Assembly: GCA_049324315.1 (NCBI GenBank)
Contig: JBMOKU010000054.1
Location: forward strand, 1-53,858
Length of the DNA: 53,858 bases
Origin: JBMOKU01 sp049324315
GTDB taxonomy: Bacteria; Bacillota; Clostridia; Peptostreptococcales; Thermotaleaceae
Reading direction: 5' to 3'
Under the pieces are notes generated by a model. It searched no databases, was not told the DNA's origin, and saw only the letters and a program-made list of their open reading frames with translations. Shown here piece by piece: positions 43,801 through 50,830 of the stretch (positions within the stretch are counted from its first letter, which is position 1; each line of letters begins with the position of its first letter). The position numbers and the translations under genes are program-made.

Positions 43801-43945
43801 TTGATACGATGGCCACCGGCACTTCAATCTGTGGTAATAAATCGATCGGTAACTTTGATAAAGAAACTGATCCAAGTATAATGACAATGAGTGTGAACAT
43901 GATTACCGTTACAGGTCTTTTTACTGACAAACTCGACAGATTCAT
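40832..43945 (-). CDS. RND family efflux transporter, permease subunit
   Basis: A 1037-residue inner-membrane pump of the HAE1/AcrB type with twelve expected membrane segments and two large external loops. Clear motifs are LPIDLLPQIEVPVAIVSTSY near the N-terminus, GGLALGVGMLVDNAIVVLEN (TM4, with the conserved acidic residue) and GVIMLAGIVVNNAIVLIDYI. Substrate unknown; drugs, bile-like detergents or fatty acids are typical. Its ATG overlaps the stop codon of the adaptor gene by one base (TAATG), so the two are translationally coupled. No outer-membrane channel gene is present, as expected for a Gram-positive cell. Confidence 0.93.
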   Translation of the reverse strand: MNLSSLSVKRPVTVIMFTLIVIILGSVSLSKLPIDLLPQIEVPVAIVSTSYSGVGSQEIEELITRPIEGAVATVGEIKNVSSISSEGSSLVIAEFNFGTDMEFASLEMREKVDMVKGALPEDASDPMVIKIDPNAQPIIQLAITNGEDLAKLQTIAEDTIQPRLERLSGVASVNVTGGYVNQVEIVVNQERLKGYGLTIDQLAQMLRAENLNQPGGEVSKGPQKLTIRTMGEFKSLDEIKNLPISLPGGGNIYLDNIAEVKMNYKDVTAISKTNGKRSINVSIQKQSGTNTVAVADTVHEEIEKLKKEFPNIQISVAMDQSTYIKDSIKNVTNSALAGAALAIVILYLFLRNIRTTFIIGTAIPVSVIATFILIYFNGITLNLMTLGGLALGVGMLVDNAIVVLENIYRFRQNGYSRMEAAVKGAQEVGMAVTASTLTTVAVFLPIVFVEGITSTIFKELALTVSMSLGASLVVSLTLIPMLSSKILKVDEMQGKEHHGRFRFFDMLYDSFDKALKRIENIYKSLLHWALGHRKTTVIAAFLIFVVSMASIAAVGAEFFPSMDEGQFSIDITLPNGAELKDTSEIVLEIEEMIEGIAEIDTVFSNVGSSGNRFGSTGTNRGSVNVMLKGLKERERSVYEVADEVRSLIKDIPGAEINVSVSAQSMNMGGGTPVNITIKGDDLDVLKKIGEDIKSVVESVEGTREVKSSLEEGIPEVQIKVNRRNASQYGLTAAQIASSVKGTIAGQTATQYKFNGEEIDVVIKGDPMYEESISNLSQILIQSPAGVNVPLNQIAEISIDKGPITINRDGQVRTINVTSQIIGRDLRSVTADIESKLADYDMPESYSYELGGENKEMVDAFKDLSMALILAVVIVYMILASQFESLLHPFTIMLSVPLAFAGGALGLFLTRRALSVPAFIGVIMLAGIVVNNAIVLIDYINTRRASGEERKEAIINAGPIRLRPILMTTLTTVLGLLPLALGIGDGAEAQAPMATVVIGGLTLSTLLTLVFIPVIYTLFDDLAGLIKRKIFKRKTVQA

Positions 43946-45084
43946 TATTTACCACCTCTAACTACTTTAACTTTCGAGTCGTTTTCTACATAATGCTGAC
44001 CCTTCACTAAAACCTGCTCTCCTTCTTTTAGTCCGCTTACGATCTCTACGTATGAACCTGTATCCAAGCCTATCTTTACTTCTTTTTCTATGGCCCTGTC
44101 TCCTTCAACCACATAAACATAACTCTTGTTATCCGTATCTAATACTGCTTCACTCTTCACAGCCAAAACATTCTCTTTCGTATCCGTTTTTAAGTGTACC
44201 TTTGCAAACATACCGGATTTGAGAAGCTGATCTTTATTTTCAATATGAATTTGAATAGGATATAACTGGGTTTTATCATCAGAAGCGGGACTGATGGTAT
44301 CAATCTTTCCTGTAAAGCTTTCCTCTGAAGCGGAAGGTATCTCGATTTTGACTTCCTGTCCCATAGCTAACGCACTGATCAGGTTTTCCGGCACATCTAT
44401 TTTCACATACAGCTTGCTCAGATCTACGACCACCACCGCGGACTGCGCTGTGGATGCCATTTCTCCCACTTCTACATTGACCACGGATACAACACCATCA
44501 ATAGGAGACGTAACCGCTGTATTATTCAGGCTGTCTACCGCCTGCCGGTAAGCCAGCTGTGCCTGCTCGTACTGTACCTTTACAGCTTCTAAAGGCTTAT
44601 CTGAAGCACTTAGCTGTGCTTGCTCGTATTGATTGAGGGGTACAGCTCCTTGCTCATACAATTGTTTTGTACGTTCAAGATTCGCCTTCGCGTTATCGAT
44701 CTGTTCCTTTGTTTTTTCATAGTTTACGCTAGCAGCTTCCATGGACAGTTTGGTCTGGTCCACCTGTTTTAGAGCATCTTCTTGATCCACTGTAAAAAGT
44801 GCCATGCCTTTTTTCACCGGTGTTCCTACTTTTACATTCACCTGTGCTACTTTTCCCGGTACCTTCGGCACAATCATAATCTCTTGATTAGGCTGCACCT
44901 TCCCACTAAATGTGGTTTCATTGGATATAGTCTGGGCTTTGACCGTTTCCACTTCCACAGGGGTGTATTTTTCTTGTTCTACCGTACTACCATCGGCTTT
45001 CGATGGGTCTTTGCCTGCACAGCCCGATAAAGTACCTAATAGGATTGCTGTCACGGTTAAAACCAAAAATATTTTTCTCCTCAT
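43945..45084 (-). CDS. RND efflux periplasmic-adaptor-type lipoprotein
   Basis: A 379-residue membrane fusion protein. The lipobox LSGC ends at Cys22, so it should be anchored outside the membrane. Then come the lipoyl-type segment (VKVGTPVKKGMALFTVDQED), a helical hairpin (SMEAASVNYEKTKEQIDNAK), NTAVTSPIDGVVSVVNVEVG, and the beta barrel (IDTISPASDDKTQLYPIQ). It is the partner of the RND permease. A 300-nt leader full of palindromic repeats separates it from its promoter. Confidence 0.92.
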   Translation of the reverse strand: MRRKIFLVLTVTAILLGTLSGCAGKDPSKADGSTVEQEKYTPVEVETVKAQTISNETTFSGKVQPNQEIMIVPKVPGKVAQVNVKVGTPVKKGMALFTVDQEDALKQVDQTKLSMEAASVNYEKTKEQIDNAKANLERTKQLYEQGAVPLNQYEQAQLSASDKPLEAVKVQYEQAQLAYRQAVDSLNNTAVTSPIDGVVSVVNVEVGEMASTAQSAVVVVDLSKLYVKIDVPENLISALAMGQEVKIEIPSASEESFTGKIDTISPASDDKTQLYPIQIHIENKDQLLKSGMFAKVHLKTDTKENVLAVKSEAVLDTDNKSYVYVVEGDRAIEKEVKIGLDTGSYVEIVSGLKEGEQVLVKGQHYVENDSKVKVVRGGK

Positions 45085-45114
45085 CTCGCACCCTCCATAT
45101 TACCGTTTGGTAAG

Positions 45115-45140
45115 ACATGGGGACCAGTCCCCATGTCTTA
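45115..45140. repeat. Short perfect hairpin related to B-type repeats
   Basis: AAGACATGGGGACCAGTCCC then CATGTCTT forms an inverted repeat. It shares the ACATGGGGAC motif with the B-type elements and lies in the leader of the RND operon. Confidence 0.6.
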
Positions 45141-45172
45141 TTATCTTTTACACATCTTCACTTGCAAGTCCT

Positions 45173-45254
45173 GCAGGACGGCACGGAGACCGTCCCCTAC
45201 ATTAATTGATGGGTATAGCCACGTAGGGGCAGGTTTCCATGCCCGCCCGTTATA
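45173..45254. repeat. Composite back-to-back CTAC hairpins
   Basis: Two hairpins in opposite orientation (GGACGGCACGGAGACCGTCC and GGGCAGGTTTCCATGCCCGC) are joined by CTAC-ATTAATTGATGGGTATAGCCAC-GTAG. The same plan and linker occur at 47933-48008 and, inverted, at 50831-50896. Confidence 0.7.
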
Positions 45255-45257
45255 CTT

Positions 45258-45320
45258 CGTTTTCCCTTCGGTCCTTCGCTTCGCTGCGGAAACGCTCGAA
45301 CTGTCCCCATGGCTCCGCTA
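45258..45320. repeat. C-type repeat, partial copy
   Basis: CGTTTTCCCTTCGGTCCTTC to CCCCATGGCTCCGCTA. Matches the right two-thirds of the 90-bp element at 47783, 49864 and 52725; the left GCCACGGGGACAGTTCCAT arm is missing here. Confidence 0.75.
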
Positions 45321-45382
45321 TCCTCATGTCTTGTCTCTTTGCCTTGTCTCAAGCGGAATGACACGGGGGCCGTTCCCTACAG

Positions 45383-45402
45383 AACTGACTGGTCAGTCAG
45401 TT
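45383..45402. promoter_or_regulatory. TetR-type operator of the RND operon
   Basis: AACTGACTG-GT-CAGTCAGTT is a perfect 9-bp palindrome with a 2-bp centre. It starts 3 bp past the -10 box of the promoter at 45406-45434, so binding would block transcription. The likely ligand-responsive repressor is the TetR protein at 40140. Confidence 0.75.
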
Positions 45403-45405
45403 TTT

Positions 45406-45434
45406 ATTATACTGTCCATATGTTGAGAAGTCAA
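45406..45434 (-). promoter_or_regulatory. Sigma-A promoter of the RND efflux operon
   Basis: On the minus strand TTGACT (45429-45434), 17 nt, then TATAAT (45406-45411). Near-consensus, and directly followed by the TetR-type palindrome. Confidence 0.8.
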
Positions 45435-45467
45435 TGATGTTAACGAAGATTTAATATGTGAGAATCT

Positions 45468-47711
45468 CTATTGATTTTGTTCTGGCTCAAACATAACAAT
45501 ATCCTCATCAAAAAAACGCTTCAATCTGGTCAATAAGCCGGAATTTCGATGTATGGTTCTATTGTTATCGATCATGGTCTTTAAACTGCTCTCCATCCCC
45601 ACCAGTACCGTCAGCCTCTTTGCCCTGGTGACAGCTGTATATAGAAGATTCCTGGTCAGCAGCATGGGTGGTCCCCAGCATACCGGCATGACTACCACAG
45701 GGAATTCAGACCCCTGGCTTTTGTGGATGGTAATACAGTAAGCAAGCTCCAATTCCTCCAGCTGTCCAAAATCATATTTCACCAGTTTGTCTTCATCAAA
45801 CAACACGGTCATTTCTCTTTCTTCGTTATCTATATGATAAATGAAGCCCATATCTCCATTGAAGACCCCTTCTCCATCACCTAGGCCATCTACTTTCTTC
45901 CACTTGAGATTATAATTGTTCTTCATCTGCATAACTTTGTCCCCTACCCGAAAGGTTTTTTCTTTCATGTCCTTTTCCTCTTTGGATGGACTTTGAGGAT
46001 TCAAAATCCTCTGCAGTTCATTATTCAGATGGTACATCCCCACCTGCCCTTTTTTCATGGGTGTCAGTACCTGGATATCCCGAACAGGGTCAAAGCCGTT
46101 ATATTTGGGCAGCCGTTCCTTACAGAGTTCTTTGATAGTCGTTAAAATACTGTCTTGATTCTTTCTAGTGATGAAATAAAAGTCTTTATCCTTTCGGTTG
46201 ATATAAGGATACTCACCTTTATTGATTCTATGGGCATTGACGATGATCATACTCTCCTGAGCCTGTCTAAAGATTTTATCCAGTTTGACAACTTTAATGA
46301 TTTTGCTGTCTATGATATCCCGTAAAACATTTCCAGCCCCCACAGAAGGCAGCTGATCCACATCGCCCACCAAGATCAAACGGGTACCCGGCATAATTGC
46401 CTGCAGCAGTCCTCTCATCAGCATGATATCTACCATGGACATCTCATCGATGATAACCACATCTGCTGCCAAAGGTTCTTCTTCCCCTTTCATAAAGCTC
46501 ATCATTGATTCATCTTCTACAAAAGAGTACTCCAGCAGTCTGTGAATGGTTTTAGCTTCTCTTCCCGTGGCTTCGCTCATTCTCTTTGCAGCTCTGCCGG
46601 TAGGTGCCGCCAATGCAATGGTTAAATTTTGCTTCTCGAACATTCGAATCATACTGTTGATGGTGGTGGTCTTTCCAGTTCCCGGTCCTCCCGTTACCAC
46701 GAGAACACCGTTCATCAATGCTTCTTTGATGGCATCTTTTTGATTGTCCGCCAGCACAACTTGTTCTTCTCTCTCTATTTCCTCCATATCTTTTTCAAAC
46801 TGATTATCCAGTGGATGCAACGTTACCTGGGCCAGCTCAATAATTTTTTTGCATACATAGGTTTCTGCATAAAAATATGGCATCGGAAACGCCACAACTT
46901 CTCCATTCATATTTTCCAGATGAATTTCATGTCCCAACGCAAGGGTAGTGATAGCATCCTGTACCAACCCACCGTTCACTTCCAACATCTTTGCCGTCAT
47001 TTCTACCAATTCATCTTTAGGAATATAGGTATGACCTTCCAGAACAATCTGTATCAATTGATATTTTACGCCGCACATAACACGATAAGGGGATTGAGGA
47101 TCTACCCCCATCCTTTTTGCAATGGTATCGGCGATGCGGAAACCAATGCCAATGATATCATCCGCCAGACGATAAGGATTTTCTTGTATCATCTGTATCG
47201 CTAGATCACCGTACTTTTTGTAAATCTTCACAGCATAATTGGGTGTCACACCGTAGGGCTGTAAAAACAGCATCACTTCTCGTAATTCCCGCTGCTCCGC
47301 AAAGGCTTCTGCAATGGTTTTTGCTTTGGCTTGTCCAATGCCCTCTACCTGGGTCAGCAGTTCCGGCTGCGTTTGAATAATATCAAAAGCCTCCGACCCG
47401 AACTTCTCTACGATTTTTTTTGCTATCTTGGGTCCAATACCCTTGATGACACCGGATGCCAGATAATTTTCTATTCCCTGCAGGGTCTTGGGTGCCACTT
47501 GGTGATAGGATATGATCTCCAGCTGTGTACCATAAACAGGATGGATTGTCCAGTTCCCCGTAAATGCAATGGTCTCTCCTTGATTCGCAATGGGCATATA
47601 GCCCACCACGGTTACCACATTATCCTCCGTCTCCACCTCAGCTACCACATAGCCATTTGATTCATTTCTAAAAATAAACTCCGTTAGAACACCTTGTATT
47701 TCAACAGCCAT
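45468..47711 (-). CDS. recD2: RecD2-type ATP-dependent DNA helicase
   Basis: A 747-residue SF1B helicase. The N-terminal third has the RecD2-specific helix-hairpin-helix segments (LASGVIKGIGPKIAKKIVEK, LTQVEGIGQAKAKTIAEAF). The motor domain has Walker A GGPGTGKTTTINSM, VVIIDEMSMVDIMLMRGLL, GDVDQLPSVGAGNVLRDII and the late motif AYCITIHKSQGSEFPVVVM. RecD2 is a 5'-3' helicase in DNA repair and fork protection in bacteria lacking RecBC. GGAGG sits 6 nt before the ATG. Its neighbours are unrelated, with repeat-filled gaps on both sides. Confidence 0.94.
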   Translation of the reverse strand: MAVEIQGVLTEFIFRNESNGYVVAEVETEDNVVTVVGYMPIANQGETIAFTGNWTIHPVYGTQLEIISYHQVAPKTLQGIENYLASGVIKGIGPKIAKKIVEKFGSEAFDIIQTQPELLTQVEGIGQAKAKTIAEAFAEQRELREVMLFLQPYGVTPNYAVKIYKKYGDLAIQMIQENPYRLADDIIGIGFRIADTIAKRMGVDPQSPYRVMCGVKYQLIQIVLEGHTYIPKDELVEMTAKMLEVNGGLVQDAITTLALGHEIHLENMNGEVVAFPMPYFYAETYVCKKIIELAQVTLHPLDNQFEKDMEEIEREEQVVLADNQKDAIKEALMNGVLVVTGGPGTGKTTTINSMIRMFEKQNLTIALAAPTGRAAKRMSEATGREAKTIHRLLEYSFVEDESMMSFMKGEEEPLAADVVIIDEMSMVDIMLMRGLLQAIMPGTRLILVGDVDQLPSVGAGNVLRDIIDSKIIKVVKLDKIFRQAQESMIIVNAHRINKGEYPYINRKDKDFYFITRKNQDSILTTIKELCKERLPKYNGFDPVRDIQVLTPMKKGQVGMYHLNNELQRILNPQSPSKEEKDMKEKTFRVGDKVMQMKNNYNLKWKKVDGLGDGEGVFNGDMGFIYHIDNEEREMTVLFDEDKLVKYDFGQLEELELAYCITIHKSQGSEFPVVVMPVCWGPPMLLTRNLLYTAVTRAKRLTVLVGMESSLKTMIDNNRTIHRNSGLLTRLKRFFDEDIVMFEPEQNQ

Positions 47712-47742
47712 TTTTTTCCTCCATGTTATTATCAGCTAATAG

Positions 47743-47765
47743 CTTATAGCAGATAGCTATAAGCA
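47743..47765. repeat. Short AGCTATAG-type iterated repeat
   Basis: A run of AGCTAATAGCTTATAGCAGA then TAGC units. A similar run (GCTGATAGCGCATAGCTGAT then AGCC) is at 50787-50818. Both flank larger palindromic repeats. Confidence 0.4.
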
Positions 47766-47782
47766 GAAATCTATTCATCGCA

Positions 47783-47872
47783 CCCGCTGCGCCACGGGGA
47801 CAGTTCCATCGTTTTCCCGTTGGTCCTTCGCTACGCTTCGGAAACGCTCGAACCATCCCCATGACTCCGCTA
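47783..47872. repeat. C-type 90-bp palindromic repeat
   Basis: CCCGCTGCGCCACGGGGACA to CCCCATGACTCCGCTAA. Outer arms GGGGACAGTTC / GAAC(C/T)(A/G)TCCCC and inner CGTTTTCC / GGAAACG pair. Nearly identical copies are at 49864-49954 and 52725-52816, with a partial one at 45258. Confidence 0.85.
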
Positions 47873-47896
47873 AAATTACATATTTGTAGAATGATG

Positions 47897-47922
47897 CGTA
47901 GTCCAGGTTTGCTGGACGCACC
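47897..47922. repeat. 26-bp hairpin resembling the group II intron 5' tip
   Basis: On the minus strand GTGCGTCCAGCAAACCTGGA then CTACGC. About 20 of 26 positions agree with the intron start at 97-122. Nothing intron-like follows, so it is a fragment or a chance hairpin. Confidence 0.4.
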
Positions 47923-47932
47923 ATTAAAAACC

Positions 47933-48008
47933 CGGGGCGGCATGGAAACCGCCCCCTACGTTGATTGATGGATGTACTATGTAGGGGCAGGTTTCCACGC
48001 CTGCCCGC
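47933..48008. repeat. Composite back-to-back CTAC hairpins
   Basis: GGGGCGGCATGGAAACCGCC then CCCTAC, linker TTGATTGATGGATGTACTAT, then GTAGGGGCAGGTTTCCACGC and CTGCCC. Same arrangement as 45173-45254. Confidence 0.7.
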
Positions 48009-48095
48009 CTGTTATATTTTATACCCACCACCCATGTTATGTCGCATCATTTTCATTTTATGACATAGCTAGTCCCATTATATCATAAAATGTCT

Positions 48096-48725
48096 TTATA
48101 AATTTTTATCAATTATCTGGGTGAGTATCCCTTTTTTCAATACTCTTTTTAATTCAACGATTTCCTTTTTTAGAAAGGCAATATCACCTTTTGTAGCCGG
48201 ACTTTGGTATGCTTCATAGAATTCACAAAACGCTTCTTCTCCACCATTATCTATATGATATACAGATTCCTTGTTTTTAGCCAGCAGCTTGGCGTTGTTT
48301 ATATTTTGTTGTACCGTTTTGATCCTTTGCAGGCAGGTGATTTCCATCCCATTGTGCAGATATAGGATGGTATTTTCTTCTTTAGTCTTTATGTCTGCTA
48401 TGCTGTACAGATTAACATAACCATAAGCCCCATCTTTGGGAAGCAAAGGCTTTCTCATCTTAAGAGGAATCAAGAGCAAATTATGATGAATAGGAATAGG
48501 TATACCCAATCGGTGCTGTAGTACTTTCCCGTATTTTTCTCTACAGGCTTCCAGATGAATGGTGTAGTATTTACATATGATTTTGAGAACAGAACGCATG
48601 GTCCTCTGATCGACATAGATATTACCGCATTCTGTAATGATCTTTGTAGAGTTCCCAACCTGACTTTGATATATAGGCATGATGCATGCAATTCCCATTT
48701 CTATGGTTTTTTCCATATCTTCCAT
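48096..48725 (-). CDS. ComK-like competence transcription factor
   Basis: A 209-residue protein. The order of segments matches ComK: CGNIYVDQRTMRSVLKIICK, then RLGIPIPIHHNLLLIPLKMR, GAYGYVNLYSIADIKT, and NGMEITCLQRIKTVQQNINN (compare the IPxSYxxFxxQ region of ComK). Overall identity looks low. The C-terminus adds a coiled coil (KKEIVELKRVLKKG). It would be a DNA-binding activator of transformation genes. GAGGTG precedes the ATG. The promoter carries a perfect LexA box, so expression should rise on DNA damage. An inverted repeat (48054-48063 with 48083-48092) follows the stop codon. Confidence 0.72.
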   Translation of the reverse strand: MEDMEKTIEMGIACIMPIYQSQVGNSTKIITECGNIYVDQRTMRSVLKIICKYYTIHLEACREKYGKVLQHRLGIPIPIHHNLLLIPLKMRKPLLPKDGAYGYVNLYSIADIKTKEENTILYLHNGMEITCLQRIKTVQQNINNAKLLAKNKESVYHIDNGGEEAFCEFYEAYQSPATKGDIAFLKKEIVELKRVLKKGILTQIIDKNL

Positions 48726-48751
48726 TTTTCACCTCGTGTATCGAAAGAATT

Positions 48752-48769
48752 ATCGAACATATGTTCGAT
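48752..48769. promoter_or_regulatory. LexA (SOS) box of the ComK-like gene
   Basis: ATCGAACATATGTTCGAT is a perfect palindrome containing CGAAC-N4-GTTCG, the Gram-positive LexA/DinR operator. It covers the predicted transcription start, 27-44 nt upstream of the ComK-like ATG. Confidence 0.85.
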
Positions 48770-48775
48770 GTTTTT

Positions 48776-48804
48776 ATTATATATCTATATCTACTGATTG
48801 TCTA
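48776..48804 (-). promoter_or_regulatory. Sigma-A promoter of the ComK-like gene
   Basis: On the minus strand TAGACA (48799-48804), 17 nt, then TATAAT (48776-48781). One mismatch in the -35; the LexA box follows at once. Confidence 0.75.
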
Positions 48805-48808
48805 TATG

Positions 48809-48852
48809 AAAAAAGCCGCGATTTCAAAATATTTTGAAATCGTGGCTTTTTT
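48809..48852. terminator. Terminator after yvrJ
   Basis: A long inverted repeat, AAAAAAGCCGCGATTTCAAA against its complement ending GGCTTTTTTT, with one mismatch. It follows the yvrJ stop codon and could work in both directions. Confidence 0.85.
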
Positions 48853-48996
48853 TCACTTCATACCGGCTATCACATTAGCTAACGCTTGAATGCTGGCACT
48901 CAGGTGTTCCAGTTTGTTTTCGATTCTTACTAACAGATAAATCGAAACGGCAATTGGAAATCCGAGATTGACAATTTGCGTATAAATGTCTTCCAC
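48853..48996 (-). CDS. yvrJ: YvrJ family small membrane protein
   Basis: A 47-residue protein with one membrane segment: MEDIYTQIVNLGFPIAVSIY, then LLVRIENKLEHLSASIQAL. The GFPIxVxIYLLVRxExKLE pattern is the YvrJ signature. The start is GTG at 48996, with AGAGGATG upstream; GTG at 49005 would add three residues. In Bacillus YvrJ is encoded beside the SigO/RsoA sigma factor, and here it follows a sigma-factor gene with DUF1659 and DUF2922 genes between. Function unknown. Confidence 0.8.
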   Translation of the reverse strand: MEDIYTQIVNLGFPIAVSIYLLVRIENKLEHLSASIQALANVIAGMK

Positions 48997-49036
48997 AGGT
49001 TTCACATCCTCTCAAATCAGATGCTGCTAGGGATAA

Positions 49037-49061
49037 GCGGGCGAACATTGTTCGCCCCTAC
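49037..49061. repeat. CTAC-type palindromic repeat
   Basis: GCGGGCGAACATTGTTCGCC then CCTAC, a perfect-stem member of the CTAC hairpin family. Confidence 0.65.
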
Positions 49062-49125
49062 TTCCCCGGGACTTGGAGACAGTTCTTCAGTCCCGCTATT
49101 TGTCTATCGTGTATCGTAAAAACAC

Positions 49126-49193
49126 GGGACATGGGGACAGTCCCTCAGTCCCGCCAAAACCGGGCGTGACAGCAGGTACAGACCCCAAGTCCC
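49126..49193. repeat. B-type palindromic repeat
   Basis: GGGACATGGGGACAGTCCCT to GACCCCAAGTCCC. About the same length as 38866-38932 and identical at most positions, including TGACAGCAGGTACAG. Confidence 0.75.
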
Positions 49194-49240
49194 TTTAACG
49201 ATAAACGGTACACGATTCGCGATATACGTCTTTCAAAAGA

Positions 49241-49283
49241 AAGGCCAACAGCAGCAGTTCATGCTACCGCCACTGTTAGCCTT
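49241..49283 (-). terminator. Terminator of the DUF1659-DUF2922 genes
   Basis: On the minus strand GGCTAACAG...GGTAGC pairs with CTGCTGCTGTTGGCC, followed by TTTCTTTT, just after the DUF2922 stop. yvrJ therefore lies beyond a terminator. Confidence 0.75.
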
Positions 49284-49293
49284 ATCTTCTTTC

Positions 49294-49512
49294 CTAAGCG
49301 ATTACCTCGGCTACATCGGTTGTTACAACTTGTGCAGAATCAATTTCCACTAGATTACCGCTGTTGGTATCAAAAATGTTTTTTGTGATGATCGTCTGCA
49401 TTGCTGCTTGAACATCCGTTTCAAGCAAATCATCCCTTGGGTTGTCTACGGTAACTTTAGCCGTTCTCCCCATCTGGGTCTTAAAAATCATCTCTAGTCT
49501 TTTCTCAGCCAC
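49294..49512 (-). CDS. DUF2922 family protein
   Basis: A 72-residue protein (AEKRLEMIFKTQMGRTAKVT, then VDNPRDDLLETDVQAAMQTI) of the DUF2922 family, usually encoded next to DUF1659. Small, soluble, beta-alpha; no known role. Follows the DUF1659 gene by 35 nt. Confidence 0.88.
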   Translation of the reverse strand: MAEKRLEMIFKTQMGRTAKVTVDNPRDDLLETDVQAAMQTIITKNIFDTNSGNLVEIDSAQVVTTDVAEVIA

Positions 49513-49547
49513 AATTTCACCTCCATTTCTATCCTATTATTTTCTGC

Positions 49548-49772
49548 TTACGCCTGGACGATTTCTTTATCGTCTGTCCTCATGACATGCTCTGCTGTCT
49601 TAGACTGCAGGCCAATGATAGCTTCGGCAACAGCATATACATCCTCATCTGTAGCCACAGCCTTGACATTGGTGTAGGTCTTTGTTTTCGTGATCACCTT
49701 GCCGTCACCATCTACACCGTGATTGAATACAATCCTAAACTTTGATGGACCTTGAATAATATCTACCGGCAT
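49548..49772 (-). CDS. DUF1659 family protein
   Basis: A 74-residue protein, MPVDIIQGPSKFRIVFNHGV, then TKTKTYTNVKAVATDEDVYA: DUF1659. I use the ATG at 49772, spaced 6 nt from GGGAGGTG; a GTG three codons upstream overlaps that site. It forms a small operon with the DUF2922 gene, downstream of the sigma factor. Confidence 0.88.
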   Translation of the reverse strand: MPVDIIQGPSKFRIVFNHGVDGDGKVITKTKTYTNVKAVATDEDVYAVAEAIIGLQSKTAEHVMRTDDKEIVQA

Positions 49773-49863
49773 CCCTTTCACCTCCCTTCAATATATAGAT
49801 GATGGTGAAGAGAAAAAATTAGTACTATTGATTATAAACTCTTTAGTTTAATATATTGGTAAC

Positions 49864-49954
49864 ATCCGCTGCGCCACGGGGACAGTTCCATCGTTTTCCC
49901 TTCGGTCCTTCGCTACGCTTCGGAAACGCTCGAACTGTCCCCATGACTCCGCTA
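49864..49954. repeat. C-type 90-bp palindromic repeat
   Basis: ATCCGCTGCGCCACGGGGAC to CCCCATGACTCCGCTAT. Almost identical to 47783-47872 and 52725-52816. It fills the gap between DUF1659 and the sigma gene, together with CTTGCACCCTGTATCTTG-type low-complexity sequence. Confidence 0.85.
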
Positions 49955-50015
49955 TTTTCCACCTTGCACCCTGTATCTTGTACCTTTCAACCTCTCATAT
50001 TCAATTTTCAACTTG

Positions 50016-50588
50016 CTACCAACCTAAATCACAGCTTCTTAATGTCCTAATTGCCCTATCTTTGGTCCTGACCACTGTTTGATAATGTACTTCCAACTGT
50101 TCTGCAATAGCCTTCATGGACTGCCGTTCTAAGAAATAGAGGATGATGATTTTTCTCTGTTTTTCTGTGAGCAGCTCCATAGCCTCGCGTAATTGTCTAC
50201 GCGTATCCCTTTGAACTAACACATCTTCTACCGATACCCCTCCATTAGGTAGAATATCCAAGAATGTACTTATCCCATTATCCTCTAAAAGACTATCTAA
50301 TGATAATTCTCCTTGTTTCTTCTCTCTTCTCTTTTCGAAATACAGATATTTTAGCTGAAGCTTTATATATCCTAAAAAGGGAACTCCCCTGTGAGGATCA
50401 AAGCGTTCTATTTCCTTTAGAATCCGTAAATACCCCTCCTGAATCAAATCTTCATAGGGCTCACTACCGAAATAATAGCTGTTGATAGATGCCAGTATAA
50501 GAGGCTTTAATGCTGTCAGGACCATTTCTTTTGACTTGCTATCTCCTTGCTTGCATTGCTGGACTAGCTCTTTCATTTGATAATTCAC
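50016..50588 (-). CDS. Sigma-70 family RNA polymerase sigma factor
   Basis: A 190-residue ECF-like factor. Region 2 is seen in EPYEDLIQEGYLRILKEIER, then FDPHRGVPFLGYIKLQLKYL; region 4 is LTEKQRKIIILYFLERQSMK, then AIAEQLEVHYQTVVRTKDRA. I use GTG at 50588 (MNYQMKELVQQCKQGDSKS), 8 nt from GGAGG; a TTG at 50603 overlaps that site. It leads a cluster with DUF1659, DUF2922 and YvrJ. No anti-sigma gene is evident. The ribosome site is in a hairpin. Confidence 0.88.
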   Translation of the reverse strand: MNYQMKELVQQCKQGDSKSKEMVLTALKPLILASINSYYFGSEPYEDLIQEGYLRILKEIERFDPHRGVPFLGYIKLQLKYLYFEKRREKKQGELSLDSLLEDNGISTFLDILPNGGVSVEDVLVQRDTRRQLREAMELLTEKQRKIIILYFLERQSMKAIAEQLEVHYQTVVRTKDRAIRTLRSCDLGW

Positions 50589-50596
50589 AGTTTTCT

Positions 50597-50610
50597 CCTC
50601 CAAATGGAGG
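50597..50610 (-). promoter_or_regulatory. Hairpin hiding the sigma-factor ribosome site
   Basis: On the minus strand CCTCC-ATTT-GGAGG: the Shine-Dalgarno GGAGG (complement of 50597-50601) is fully paired with CCTCC immediately upstream. Such a structure would limit translation unless it is melted or bound. Confidence 0.65.
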
Positions 50611-50668
50611 ACCGGCCCTCAATATTCCATGGATACAGCTATTGTAGAATTTTTAAGCAAAAAATAAA

Positions 50669-50696
50669 AAAGCCGACTGGAAGATAGTCCGCTTTG
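50669..50696 (-). terminator. Terminator upstream of the sigma gene
   Basis: On the minus strand AAAGC-GACT pairs with AGTC-GCTTT (one G-G mismatch) and T-rich sequence follows. It probably ends the 51018 transcript. Confidence 0.7.
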
Positions 50697-50830
50697 ATTT
50701 TTATAAAATTCGTTATTATAGATGTACGACTCCTAAATTCAATTTTACAGGTGTTTCAAATTCCCGTCTGGGAGTTATGCTGGTCGGGCTGATAGCGCAT
50801 AGCTGATAGCCTATAGCAAAGGAAATATAA

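Noticed and set aside
47701..47943. 80-codon minus-strand frame upstream of recD2
   Set aside because: It is made of C-type repeat and leader sequence, and its end overlaps the recD2 start; no ribosome site or protein-like composition.
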